A stretch of 64,000 nt of DNA from Deltaproteobacteria bacterium (GTDB taxonomy: Bacteria > Desulfobacterota > DSM-4660 > Desulfatiglandales > Desulfatiglandaceae), in assembly GCA_021737785.1 (NCBI GenBank), contig JAIPDI010000008.1, positions 62,001-126,000 of the forward strand. The letters are read 5' to 3'. Each line of letters starts with the position of its first letter. Position 1 is the first letter of the stretch. Made by a program: the position numbers and the translations under genes. The notes beneath the pieces are model-generated. The model had not been told where the DNA came from, did no database searches, and saw nothing but the letters and a program-made list of their open reading frames with translations. Below are positions 25,810-34,647 of this stretch, one piece after another.

Positions 25810-26745
25810 TTAGATTCCGGGGATTGCATTTTCATCCTCTATCCTTTTTATAGTTTCCAGGATCTTTTGGTTCACCGGCGTCGGAATGTCGTATTGCTTT
25901 CCCAGTTCAATCACCTTCCCCGCCAGCATGTCCACTTCGGTCTTCCTCTTGGCCTCCACATCCTGGAGCATGGAGGTCTTTCCCTCAGGCGAGAGACCGG
26001 ATAGAACCGAATACCAGTTTTCAATATCTTTCTCAGACAGATCCACCTTTGCTTCCCTGGCAATGGCCATGACCTCCTTCATGGCCGATTCCATGAGTTC
26101 TCTTGCCTCCTGCGATGTCTGGAACGCGGAATAGGGTGCACCAAGGACGGCCGACGCCTGATTTATTCCAACGTTGATCATGAACTTCCACCAAAGGATC
26201 CGGATCATGTCGACAGGTGTCTCATAGGCAATTCCGGCGCTGTCAAAGAGGGCCTGCACGTCTTTGACCCGCTCTGAGATGACGGGATTTTTTGCCTCGC
26301 CAAAAAACAGCTTCCCTTGAGTGGTATAGGTCAGACGGTTATCTTCCCTGAGCGCATCGATGCCGACAGCAACGGCGTACAATATCTTTTCCATCCCGTA
26401 AGCGGCCCCGAGCTGCTCCTCACTGTCGATACCATTCATCACGGACATTATAATGGTCTTCTCGCCGATCCTCCTTTTTATGTCGGTAACGGCCTTCGGT
26501 AAATGATGATGTTTTACAGCGACGATGACCAGGTCCGAAGGAGGGGTCGCATCATCCGGTCGAATCACCGGCAAGATATACTGCCTGTTATTGACGTAAA
26601 ACCCCTTTTCCCTGAGACGTTCATAGCGTTCCCCATCTGCAATTAAAGATATGCAGTTCCGGTCCATATCAAAGAGCTTGCTGGCATAAAAAGAGCCCAT
26701 GGCGCCGGTGCCTATCAACGAGATGTTTTGGATGGATGACATCAT
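25810..26745 (-). CDS. panE: 2-dehydropantoate 2-reductase family (PanE/ApbA)
   Basis: The 311-residue enzyme has the NAD(P)-binding motif GTGAMG near the N-terminus and the PanE C-terminal domain, with WWKFMINVGINQASAVLGAPY carrying the conserved Asn and Lys region. The typical reaction is NADPH-dependent reduction of ketopantoate to pantoate for coenzyme A synthesis. Paralogues act on other 2-oxo acids, so the symbol is provisional. AAGGAG precedes a double ATG; either start is possible. It lies 40 bases upstream of the ABC ATPase on the same strand, without obvious functional connection. Confidence 0.85.
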   Translation of the reverse strand: MMSSIQNISLIGTGAMGSFYASKLFDMDRNCISLIADGERYERLREKGFYVNNRQYILPVIRPDDATPPSDLVIVAVKHHHLPKAVTDIKRRIGEKTIIMSVMNGIDSEEQLGAAYGMEKILYAVAVGIDALREDNRLTYTTQGKLFFGEAKNPVISERVKDVQALFDSAGIAYETPVDMIRILWWKFMINVGINQASAVLGAPYSAFQTSQEARELMESAMKEVMAIAREAKVDLSEKDIENWYSVLSGLSPEGKTSMLQDVEAKRKTEVDMLAGKVIELGKQYDIPTPVNQKILETIKRIEDENAIPGI

Positions 26746-27332
26746 TCAACTCCTTCTTCTTCAACCTCTAATGAAGGTCAAAGGGACATGCGTGTTGCGA
26801 TTTAAGCGATCGCCGGAGCATACCTTGTGGCGACGCTGCCATTTATTTAAAAATATACTTAAAAAGAGGAAAAAATGCAACTTCACAGGGGGCCTCTCGG
26901 CTTCCGGCCCTGATTTCAGCCCGGGGGGAGTGCTTCCAGCCCGGAGAAGACTGGGGCAGCGTTCCACGTATTACACGCTATTCCGCATTCCATCACTGCA
27001 TTCTCAGGGTGCCCGGGCAAACCAGGCTCTGCGGATGAATCCCCACAAGAAAAACGTCGGCACAAGAGGGCTCGAAATAAACGGGAGTCTGTTCAAGGTC
27101 CTTGAAACCGTTACAGCAGATCCCATGTCTCCCACCCTCCCAAGGGGGCAGGCGTAAGTGAATGCATTGACTCCAAAGCGGTACACATACTATTGATCTC
27201 CATCTCAAATACCGTATTTCGCCTATGGTCTTTTGACAGCCATTTTCGGATGATCGCCTGAGCGGACACGATCCGGCTGGGAGTCCCCCAACAGGATTCC
27301 CGCAGCATTCCATTATAAGGAGGATTTCGAGA
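26746..27332. other. Divergent intergenic region, no gene recognised
   Basis: 587 bases between panE (minus) and the nitroreductase-like gene (plus). Several frames are open but lack ribosome sites or family resemblance. A TTGACA at 27233 has no convincing -10 partner. An AGGAGG site at the right end belongs to the gene at 27333. I see nothing else. Confidence 0.5.
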
Positions 27333-28619
27333 ATGAAGACAGCCGACGTTCCACCCGGGTTCGAGGAAATGCTGGGGTTTGGTCTTCTGGAGGCCTTATT
27401 GGGCCGGAGATCGCGGCGCTTCTTCATGGGCGCAGAGATCCCGGACGGGGTATTTGCGTACAAATCGAGGCACACGCATTTTCCACTCTCCGAACTGGAA
27501 AAACTGATGGTGGTCGGGGCCTGCAGCAGCAACACAGGCTGGCATCACATGATCTATCGTGCCGAGGCCTATGCACCCCATCTCTCCAACTATGCGGGGG
27601 CGGCAGGCGGAAGGACCTTTCCATCCGCGGCCGGATTTCATACCAGCAACATATTTTTCACCGATGATGAAGGGGTCTATTATCTGGACAACAGGGATGC
27701 CCCGGCCTTTGCCGATCCACAGGAGGACGGCTCCCTTGATCCGGGCAGCGTCCTGGACGGATTGAAAGGCCGCATCCGGAAGATCCGGGAAGGACGGCTG
27801 TCTCTTCCGCCCGAGCCGCCCCATGTCGAGCCCCACAATACCTGGGTCGCCAATCATCCGGGGACGCTGCTGGTGACCCCTGTGGGCGATCTGGCGCAGC
27901 ATGTCCTCCTGAACCTCTGCTACATGCTCCAGAACGGGCTGGTGCTGTTCGACGACATCAATAATCGCCGGATACCCGGACTGGCGCAGTTCGAATCCAT
28001 TGTGGACGTGAACAAGACCTGGCCCATCACCTTTGTGGAGCAGTGGTCCATGTCTGAATTGTCAATCGAGATCGCATCCAGCTGCTATGCGGGTGTTCTC
28101 ATGCTTCAGGCCATGGGCCTTGGGGGGTGGATGTTCAACGGCCTGGATCCGTTCAGTTTCATTGGCGCCGGAGAAGACCCGGGCGTTCCCGGTTTGGGAT
28201 TCAGATACGATACCGACGACCGATGGCCCTACCCCAATCCCACAGGTCTGGAGGGGGTGATGGAGGGCTTCTGCCCCCCTCACTATTCCGACATGAGGGC
28301 CGCGGTGGAGGCGGTCTGTGAGCGCAAATTCGGTCCGGGCGGACCCTTTCATCCGGATACGCCCGGGCCGTGGAAGGATTCCGCAAAGGTGCGTTCTTCC
28401 GCCCAGGTGCACAGTGAGGAGTTCAAAAGGTGTGTAGCGCTCCAGGCCCGGTACGTACTGGAAACCTTCGGCAAATTCCCCGGCACCGTACCGTCCATCT
28501 TCTTGATCATGCATCTCCAGGCGCATCACCTGGATCTGGAGTTCTATGACCAGTTCTACAGGCCCGGCGCCTATCTGAGGACTCACAGAGACCATATGCG
28601 GTTGTGGCACGACCGGTAA
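27333..28619 (+). CDS. Nitroreductase-like protein of unknown function
   Basis: A 428-residue soluble protein, preceded by a good AGGAGG site. The N-terminus LLGRRSRRFFMGAEIP followed by FPLSELEKLMVVGACSSNTGW resembles the flavin-binding opening of nitroreductase-fold proteins. YAGVLMLQAMGLGGWMF near residue 260 resembles the conserved C-terminal part. The protein is about twice the usual nitroreductase length, with inserted Pro- and Asp-rich segments. It may use FMN, but no reaction can be assigned. It stands alone on the plus strand upstream of the DUF3786 gene. I regard the fold as probable and the function as unknown. Confidence 0.55.
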   Translation: MKTADVPPGFEEMLGFGLLEALLGRRSRRFFMGAEIPDGVFAYKSRHTHFPLSELEKLMVVGACSSNTGWHHMIYRAEAYAPHLSNYAGAAGGRTFPSAAGFHTSNIFFTDDEGVYYLDNRDAPAFADPQEDGSLDPGSVLDGLKGRIRKIREGRLSLPPEPPHVEPHNTWVANHPGTLLVTPVGDLAQHVLLNLCYMLQNGLVLFDDINNRRIPGLAQFESIVDVNKTWPITFVEQWSMSELSIEIASSCYAGVLMLQAMGLGGWMFNGLDPFSFIGAGEDPGVPGLGFRYDTDDRWPYPNPTGLEGVMEGFCPPHYSDMRAAVEAVCERKFGPGGPFHPDTPGPWKDSAKVRSSAQVHSEEFKRCVALQARYVLETFGKFPGTVPSIFLIMHLQAHHLDLEFYDQFYRPGAYLRTHRDHMRLWHDR

Positions 28620-28640
28620 GGGGGTTAAAAAAAATGAAAG

Positions 28641-28677
28641 AGGAGGTGAAATATGTTAGAATGCTGACTATTTTTTT
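28641..28677 (+). promoter_or_regulatory. Strong ribosome site with four-codon frame and T-run
   Basis: AGGAGG at 28641-28646 is followed after six bases by ATG-TTA-GAA-TGC-TGA (28653-28667) and then seven T residues (28671-28677). An overlapping 16-codon frame starts at the ATG at 28634. It lies in the 104-base gap before the DUF3786 gene and could be a leader peptide, a chance site or the remains of a start. Confidence 0.35.
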
Positions 28678-28723
28678 GTCGTAACAATCTATGCCTGAAT
28701 GGATCGGAAAGGAGCAAGGTGAA

Positions 28724-29524
28724 ATGCCCACCCTAAATAATCCTTTGGAAATTCTCAAACTGCTCGAAAAATCCAACTGCCGGGAATGCGGGGAAAAAAC
28801 CTGTCTGGCCTTCGCCGGTGCGGTCTTCCAGGGGCGGAAAATCCTGGGGGAGTGCCCCAGGCTGGATCCGAAAGTCGCTGAACGCGTCACAGGGGAATCC
28901 CAAAGGGTTAACGATGTCAAGGACAATCGCCAGGAGGCCCTCGAGATCCTGAAAGCCAAGGTTGCCAGGGTCGACCTTCCTTCCATTGCCGAGCGCATTG
29001 GCGGCCGGTTCTCGGACGGCAGGTTGACGGTCAAAATGCTGGGAAAAGACTTTTCAGTGGATGCCGAAGGGAACTTGTATGCCCAGATCCATATCAATCC
29101 GTGGGTGGCCGCCCCGTTTCTCGACTATGTAATCCGTGGCAAGGGCATTCCTCCGACCGGGAACTGGATATCCTTCCGGGAACTGAGCAACGGGCGGGCC
29201 CAGTACCCGCTTTTTCGGAAACGTTGCGAAGACCCGATGAAACAGATGGCCGACCGTTCTCCCGAGCTCTTCGATGACATGGTGCACGTCTTTGATGGAA
29301 AGCAGGTGGAACAACAATTCCAATCGGATGTTTCGGTCGTCCTTCACTTCCTCCCCAAGGTACCCGGCATGATCTGCTACTGGTCTCCGGAAGACGGCAT
29401 GGCGTCCAGCCTCAATGTCTTCTTTGACGAGACAGCGGACCAAAATCTGTCCATCGGTTCCCTGTTTTCGCTGGGCGCCGGGTTTGCCCAGATGATTCAA
29501 AAGGCGGCCTTGCGCCATATGTAG
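28724..29524 (+). CDS. DUF3786 protein with N-terminal Fe-S (ACS/CODH-type) domain
   Basis: The 266-residue product has an N-terminal cysteine motif NCRECGEKTCLAFAGAV plus GECPRL. This is the 4Fe-4S binding module (PF04060-like) also found in corrinoid Fe-S proteins and RnfB. The remaining part matches DUF3786, a family common in anaerobes, with motifs such as NPWVAAPFLDYVIRGKG, PTGNWISFREL, RCEDPMKQ and FLPKVPGMICYW. The start at 28724 follows AAAGGAG; the longer frame from 28691 would put the start before that site. Function is unknown; a role in one-carbon or corrinoid metabolism is speculative. Confidence 0.85.
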   Translation: MPTLNNPLEILKLLEKSNCRECGEKTCLAFAGAVFQGRKILGECPRLDPKVAERVTGESQRVNDVKDNRQEALEILKAKVARVDLPSIAERIGGRFSDGRLTVKMLGKDFSVDAEGNLYAQIHINPWVAAPFLDYVIRGKGIPPTGNWISFRELSNGRAQYPLFRKRCEDPMKQMADRSPELFDDMVHVFDGKQVEQQFQSDVSVVLHFLPKVPGMICYWSPEDGMASSLNVFFDETADQNLSIGSLFSLGAGFAQMIQKAALRHM

Positions 29525-29693
29525 GATTCCTTCAAAAAAATGCAGGGTAAATGGGACATCCCTTATGGGGGATCTCCGGATGAGGCCCGTGGGTTTTTCA
29601 AACCGCTCCCGGGCTGAGCCGATCTATCAGCGGCCATGGGTTCGGCCCGGTCCCCGCAAAACCGGCGTTGGCGGATGTTAGACCATAGAAAGG

Positions 29694-32171
29694 GTGTCAC
29701 GGACATTGCTCATTCAGGTTGCCAAAAGATTGCGCCGATGGCGCCAAAAACTCAGTCGCGTGCGGTGGGTGGCCCGTTTGTTGCCTGTTGCCTTGCCCCA
29801 AGGCGAAACAGACGTGCCCGGGCTGATCATGATCCAGATCGACGGACTGGGCCGAACGCAGCTGGAGAAAGCCTTGAAGCGGGGCCGCCTCCCCTCTATC
29901 CGGAGGTTGTTGCGGAGTGAACGGGTCCGTCTGTACAGCCATTACTCCGGGGTGCCTTCCACAACACCGGCGGTGCAGGCGGAGCTTTTTTACGGTGTCA
30001 AGACCGGTGTGCCCGCCTTTTATTACCTTCACCGCAAAAGCGGACAGCTGTTCAGCATGCAATTCTCCCAGGCCGCCAAGGCGGTTGCCACGGAACTTGA
30101 ATCCAGGACCGACCGCCCCCTGCTCCAGGGCGGTCACGCCTATGCCGACATTTTCACCGGCGGTGCCGAAGAAGCCCGCTTTTGCGCTGAAAGCATGGAT
30201 CTGGAATCGCTCCTCCGTCGGATGCATCCGGTCAAATGGGTTCTGCTGCCGATACTGTATTCCTACAAAGTGGCGAGGGTCCTGGCCCTGGCACTTCTTG
30301 AAATCTTCCTGGCCCTGATCGATTTTGTCCGGGGGGTCTTCGACCGGAAGGATGTCTGGTACGAATTTCTATTCATCCTCTCCCGCATCGGGGTGGTGAT
30401 TGTGCTGCGCGAAATTGTCCGGTTCATGGTGCGACTGGATATCGAGCGGGGGATCCCGGTAATCCACGCCAATTTTCTGGGCTATGACGAGCAGGCCCAT
30501 CGCCGCGGCCCGGAGTCTTATTTCGCCCACTGGGCACTCAAGGGTATCGACGATGTGGTGAGGGACATCCTCCGCGCAATACGACGTTCGGATTACCGTG
30601 ATTACGAGATGATCATTTACAGCGATCATGGCCAGGAGTCCTGCCGCATGTACGTGACGGAGCATGGTGTGAGCGTCCGTCAGGCGGTGCGCCGCACCCT
30701 GCACGCCTTGTGGAACGGCGGCACCCCCCCTGCCGCGGGGACGGACTGGGAGGCAGACAACGAAACAGGTCTGTTTACACGCGGGCTGTTGCGATCCAAA
30801 CCGGCCCGGCCGCCGGTCCGGCCGCCGGATTTGGCCACGCGCGTTACCGTTACCGCCAAGGGCCCGCTCGGTCACGTCTATCTGCCGTTCATTCCGGACG
30901 AGGCCCAGAAACAGGCGGCCGCCCACGCCCTGGTGCACGAGGCCGGGATTCCCCTGGTGCTCTATACGCTTACCGACGGTGAGGTCCGGGCGGTGAATTC
31001 CAAAGGTCTGTTTCGACTGCCGCAGGACGCGGCGCCCCTGATCGGTCAGGACCATCCCTTTTTAACGACCGCTGCCGAGGATCTGGCGGCCACCTGCCGG
31101 CACCCTGATGCCGGAGACCTGGTGATCAGCGGCTGGGAACCGGGGGCCCGACCCTTGACCTTTCCGGTGGAAAACGGGGCGCATGGCGGCCCGGGCAAAG
31201 AGGAGACCCATGGCTTTGTGATGCTGCCGGAGACCATGCCATTGCCTGAGACCCTCCTCGGGAATACTCAAGATCAGGTGTCTTTTTTGCGTCCCCTGGA
31301 TCTGCGGCGGGTCATCTTGGCATATTTGGAGCCGCTGGAGAAAGACCGGGGGACCAGGGTCAAGATTATGGACGGTCCCCGAATCGTGGCGTCGCACCGG
31401 GTCCGGCACCCCAGCGTCATGACCTATAATGTCCATAGCTGCATCGGGACCGACGGTAAGGTTCGACCTTTACGCATTGCCCGGCTGATCTCGCGTCTTC
31501 AGCCGGATATTGTGGCCGTACAGGAGTTGGATGTTGCGTGCCCACGTACCGGTTGCATCGACCAGGCGGCGATGATTGGCGCAGAGCTGGACATGGCGTA
31601 TGTTTTTCTTCCGCTGATAGAAGGTGAGAAGGGCTGCTATGGGATCGCGATTTTTTCCAGATGGCCTTTCAGCACCGTACGGGCTGAAGCCTTCCACGCG
31701 CCCTCAACCAAGGGACGGGAGCCACGGGGCGCGGTCTGGATAAAGCTGGACCTGAACGGCGAAACCATACACATCATCAATACCCATCTGGGCCTCACCC
31801 GCCGGGAACGCCTGGCCCAGATACAGACCCTGCTCGGCCCAAATTGGCTGGGCGCAATAGAGAACAACCCACCGATAATCGTTTGCGGAGACTTTAACGC
31901 CAGGCCCGGATCGGCCGTCTACGGCCTTGTTCAGCGGGTATTTAAAGATGTCCAGACCGGCTGCGCCGGCCACATTCCGAAGGCCACCTTTGCCTCGTAT
32001 CGGCCCTTTATGCGGATTGATCACATTTTTGTGAGCAATGCTTTTTCGGTCGAACGGGTGTGCGTGGCCGCAGGAGGAAATGCCTTGGTGGCATCGGATC
32101 ACCTGCCGCTTAAGGCGGAGTTAAAATTTACGGCACAAGGGCAGAAACAGGGGGGTGGAACGCATGGCTGA
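29694..32171 (+). CDS. Fusion of alkaline phosphatase-like phosphodiesterase and EEP nuclease/phosphatase domains
   Basis: An 825-residue two-domain protein. Residues about 40-500 form an alkaline phosphatase-superfamily phosphodiesterase domain: MIQIDGLGRTQ supplies the first metal Asp, the SGVPSTTPAVQAELFYG region holds the nucleophile Thr, and DEQAHRRGP and YSDHGQ supply further metal ligands. A hydrophobic stretch at about 182-250 may be membrane-associated. Residues about 560-815 are an endonuclease/exonuclease/phosphatase domain, with TYNVHSC, QELD, NTHLGL, GDFNARPGS and SDHLPL. The start is a GTG with a close AAAGG; a TTG at 29706 is an alternative. It overlaps the VTT-domain membrane gene, so they are coupled. 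Phospholipid headgroups or nucleotides are plausible substrates. Confidence 0.85.
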   Translation: MSRTLLIQVAKRLRRWRQKLSRVRWVARLLPVALPQGETDVPGLIMIQIDGLGRTQLEKALKRGRLPSIRRLLRSERVRLYSHYSGVPSTTPAVQAELFYGVKTGVPAFYYLHRKSGQLFSMQFSQAAKAVATELESRTDRPLLQGGHAYADIFTGGAEEARFCAESMDLESLLRRMHPVKWVLLPILYSYKVARVLALALLEIFLALIDFVRGVFDRKDVWYEFLFILSRIGVVIVLREIVRFMVRLDIERGIPVIHANFLGYDEQAHRRGPESYFAHWALKGIDDVVRDILRAIRRSDYRDYEMIIYSDHGQESCRMYVTEHGVSVRQAVRRTLHALWNGGTPPAAGTDWEADNETGLFTRGLLRSKPARPPVRPPDLATRVTVTAKGPLGHVYLPFIPDEAQKQAAAHALVHEAGIPLVLYTLTDGEVRAVNSKGLFRLPQDAAPLIGQDHPFLTTAAEDLAATCRHPDAGDLVISGWEPGARPLTFPVENGAHGGPGKEETHGFVMLPETMPLPETLLGNTQDQVSFLRPLDLRRVILAYLEPLEKDRGTRVKIMDGPRIVASHRVRHPSVMTYNVHSCIGTDGKVRPLRIARLISRLQPDIVAVQELDVACPRTGCIDQAAMIGAELDMAYVFLPLIEGEKGCYGIAIFSRWPFSTVRAEAFHAPSTKGREPRGAVWIKLDLNGETIHIINTHLGLTRRERLAQIQTLLGPNWLGAIENNPPIIVCGDFNARPGSAVYGLVQRVFKDVQTGCAGHIPKATFASYRPFMRIDHIFVSNAFSVERVCVAAGGNALVASDHLPLKAELKFTAQGQKQGGGTHG

Positions 32172-32808
32172 ATCCACCGGGGGGTGGACCAAACCGCTCA
32201 TCGGCGCGGGCCTGCTGGTGGCTGTCGCCGTCGGGCTGAAACTCTATGGCCCGGAGTGGGATAAGGAGGCCCTGGTGGCCTATGCCGAGCAGCTGCCCGG
32301 CAGCCTGTTTATAGCCGGGTTTGTGGTGCTTCCGATGGTAGGGGGACCGGTCAGTCTTTTTCTGATTGCCGCCGGCCTAAAATTCGGCGTGATTGGAGGA
32401 ATGCTCGTGGCCGCCGGCTGTATCGGTGTTCACAACCTTGTGGCCTACCGGTTAACCCACAGCTACTTCAAAACACCGGTTAAACGGTTCTTATTGCGCC
32501 GGGGTTATCCTATTCCCGATGTCCCCGAACGTCACCAGGCCTGGTTCACCGTGGCCTTTACCGGGGTGCCCAGCCTCCCCTACACCACCAAGCTGTACCT
32601 CCTGGCCTTCACCAATATCCCGTTCCGGATCTATTTCTGGTTAGGCTGGCCCACCTATGCCGTCAGCAGCATTGTGTTCGTCGGTCTGGGGGATGCAGCC
32701 GGGCGGCTGAACTGGAACTGGATTATCGTCCTGGCCTTGCTGGGCGCGGGATTGGTGGCGTTTTCCATCTATTTGAACAAAAAGATCAGGCAAAAAATCG
32801 GATTCTGA
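32164..32808 (+). CDS. VTT/DedA-type membrane protein (TVP38/TMEM64-like)
   Basis: The 214-residue product has five or six hydrophobic segments and the VTT (SNARE-associated, PF09335) features: LPGSLFIAGFVVLPMVGGPVSLF, a re-entrant region with GLKFG, and FTGVPSLPYTTKLYLLA. Family members are proposed lipid scramblases or transporters. The start at 32164 has AGGGGGG upstream; the GTG nine bases earlier is less likely. It overlaps the phosphodiesterase-EEP fusion by eight bases and may act with it on membrane lipids. Confidence 0.85.
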   Translation: MAESTGGWTKPLIGAGLLVAVAVGLKLYGPEWDKEALVAYAEQLPGSLFIAGFVVLPMVGGPVSLFLIAAGLKFGVIGGMLVAAGCIGVHNLVAYRLTHSYFKTPVKRFLLRRGYPIPDVPERHQAWFTVAFTGVPSLPYTTKLYLLAFTNIPFRIYFWLGWPTYAVSSIVFVGLGDAAGRLNWNWIIVLALLGAGLVAFSIYLNKKIRQKIGF

Positions 32809-32821
32809 ATCCTGGGCCTTC

Positions 32822-34336
32822 CTATGAAATAAAAAGGTTCTTTGTGGGGAAGCTCGGATCGCTGGTAAGATTGACCCCGAGGCGTCTTAAACCTGCTTCA
32901 TCCCCCGGCGTCGGAATGTGCGTCATATGAACCTCACATCCGTGCAGCTCTCTTAACTGCTCCATGGCCAGTTGCGCGGCTGAGTTTGTCGCGGCACTCA
33001 CACTTAAGGCGATAAGCGTCTCCTCGAGATCCATACTGATGGTTTTTTCGTGCAACATCTCTGTTTTAAGATTGCGGATTGAATCCGTTATATAGGAGGG
33101 AAGCAGCTTTATCTTGGCCGGGATGCCCGCCAGGTGTTTGATCGCATGCAGAACAAGGCTGGATGCCGCATGCATGAGTGTGGAATTCTCCCCCGTGATG
33201 ATGGTTCCGTCTTTCAACGCTATGGCTGCGCCACAAAATATGCCTTCATTGCCTTTGTCTTTCTCCCGGGCATTGTCGGCGGCCCGGCGTGCCGGTCCCA
33301 CGACATTTCTGTATTCCGGCGCCAGGTCGAAATTCTTGATAAAAAGTTCCACCCGCTGCACCGTATCCTTTCCAGTAAAGCCCATGGCATATTCACAGCG
33401 ATAGCGAAAATACCGTCGGATTATTTCCTGCCTGGAGGCCTCCTGGGTAACCTCATCATCCGTTATTGCGAAGCCGCAGCGATTGACGCCCATATCCGTG
33501 GGAGATCGATAGAACGATTCGCCTCCGGTAATTTTTTCCAGTATTCTCTTGAGAACCGGAAAAGCCTCGGTATCGCGATTATAGTTGACGGCTTTGGCAT
33601 CGTAAGCCTCCAGATGAAATGGATCGATGAGGTTAAAATCTTTGATATCCGCGGTCGCGGCCTCATATGCCACATTGACGGGATGTTTCAGCGGCATGCT
33701 CCAGATGGGAAATGTCTCAAACTTCGCATATCCCGCTTTCATCCCCCTCAGGTAATGATGATACAGTTGGGAGAGACACGTCGCCAGCTTGCCGCTTCCC
33801 GGACCGGGACCGGTAACGATAACAAGTGGCTTATGGGTCTCGATGTATTCGTTGGCGCCATAGCCTTCATCGCTCACGATAAGGTCGACATCGGTAGGAT
33901 ATCCTTTTGTATACTGATGGGTGTACACCTTAATGTTTCGTCTTTCCAGCATATTCTTGAATGCTGTCGCCGCCGGTTGATTTTCAAACCGTGTGATGAC
34001 AACGCCCAGCACATTGATCTCCCACACCCTCAGATCATCGATCAGCTTAAGGGCATCCGAATCATAGGTGATGCCGAAATCGGCCCGGATTTTCTTCCGT
34101 TCGATATCTCCCGCGTAGATGCAGAGGAGGATATCCGCTTTATCCTTGAGCCCCTGAAGGAGTCTCATCTTCACGTTGGGATCGTATCCCGGAAGCACGC
34201 GGGCAGCATGGAAATCGAAAAGGAGCTTACCGCCGAACTCAAGGTATAATTTGTTGTCAAACCTTCGAACGCGCTCAAGGATTTCTTTTGTTTGTTCCCT
34301 AATGTATTTTTCGTTGTCAAAACCGATCTTTCTCAT
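32822..34336 (-). CDS. DUF1846 family protein (UPF0371)
   Basis: The 504-residue product matches the DUF1846 family over its full length, with motifs [18 protein letters not shown] near the start, [38 protein letters not shown] and [11 protein letters not shown]. Known structures of the family show an N-terminal Rossmann-like domain related to nucleotide kinases. The GPGPGSGK loop is reminiscent of a P-loop. The biochemical role is not established. It is convergent with the VTT gene, 13 bases apart. Confidence 0.93.
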   Translation of the reverse strand: MRKIGFDNEKYIREQTKEILERVRRFDNKLYLEFGGKLLFDFHAARVLPGYDPNVKMRLLQGLKDKADILLCIYAGDIERKKIRADFGITYDSDALKLIDDLRVWEINVLGVVITRFENQPAATAFKNMLERRNIKVYTHQYTKGYPTDVDLIVSDEGYGANEYIETHKPLVIVTGPGPGSGKLATCLSQLYHHYLRGMKAGYAKFETFPIWSMPLKHPVNVAYEAATADIKDFNLIDPFHLEAYDAKAVNYNRDTEAFPVLKRILEKITGGESFYRSPTDMGVNRCGFAITDDEVTQEASRQEIIRRYFRYRCEYAMGFTGKDTVQRVELFIKNFDLAPEYRNVVGPARRAADNAREKDKGNEGIFCGAAIALKDGTIITGENSTLMHAASSLVLHAIKHLAGIPAKIKLLPSYITDSIRNLKTEMLHEKTISMDLEETLIALSVSAATNSAAQLAMEQLRELHGCEVHMTHIPTPGDEAGLRRLGVNLTSDPSFPTKNLFIS

Positions 34337-34647
34337 ATGGGGCCGCTATCCTCTCTGCTGATTTTTAACGGTGGGAGTGTAGTCGTAAACAGCGGTGAAA
34401 TCAAGGGTATTTCACAAACGCGCCGTGCAATGACAGGTTCGGTTTTTTTCTGCCTGGATGGTCTCCCCCCAGATGACCGGGGATGCTGCAGATATCAGAC
34501 ATGGAAAATAACGATGTGGGATGACGTTTGGTCGTTGCGTCGGGAAAGAGGCTGTCGTGGATGCAACCCGGGGGTGAAGACCGCCTTTCTGGCGGGCATC
34601 TCGTGCGCCGGGATCGTTCCCCGGCCTTCACCCGTCACAGCGGGGCA
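34337..34647. other. Intergenic region between MCP and DUF1846 genes
   Basis: 311 bases without a convincing gene. The part adjacent to the MCP stop contains the branched hairpin element at 34572-34633. A T-rich patch lies near 34441-34450. No promoter is clear. Confidence 0.5.
34572..34633. repeat. Branched palindromic element: outer stem with two inner hairpins
   Basis: A perfect 8-base outer stem GGGTGAAG (34572-34579) / CTTCACCC (34626-34633) encloses two hairpins. The first is CCGCC-TTTCT-GGCGG (34581-34595) and the second is GCCGGG-ATCGTTC-CCCGGC (34607-34625). The whole folds as a three-way junction. It sits 15 bases past the MCP stop, so it may end the MCP transcript. The element at 52393-52458 has the same architecture with unrelated sequence. 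Confidence 0.7.

Noticed and set aside
26993-27535. Minus-strand frame of 180 codons near the nitroreductase-like gene
   Set aside because: It overlaps the start of the better-supported plus gene, has no ribosome site and its sequence is low in protein-like features.
28653-28667. TGA after ATG-TTA-GAA-TGC as a second selenocysteine
   Set aside because: Read-through gives a short frame with no family resemblance before the DUF3786 start, and no SECIS-like stem is seen.
33134-34249. Open frame of 371 codons antisense to DUF1846
   Set aside because: Fully covered by the DUF1846 gene on the minus strand; no independent support.
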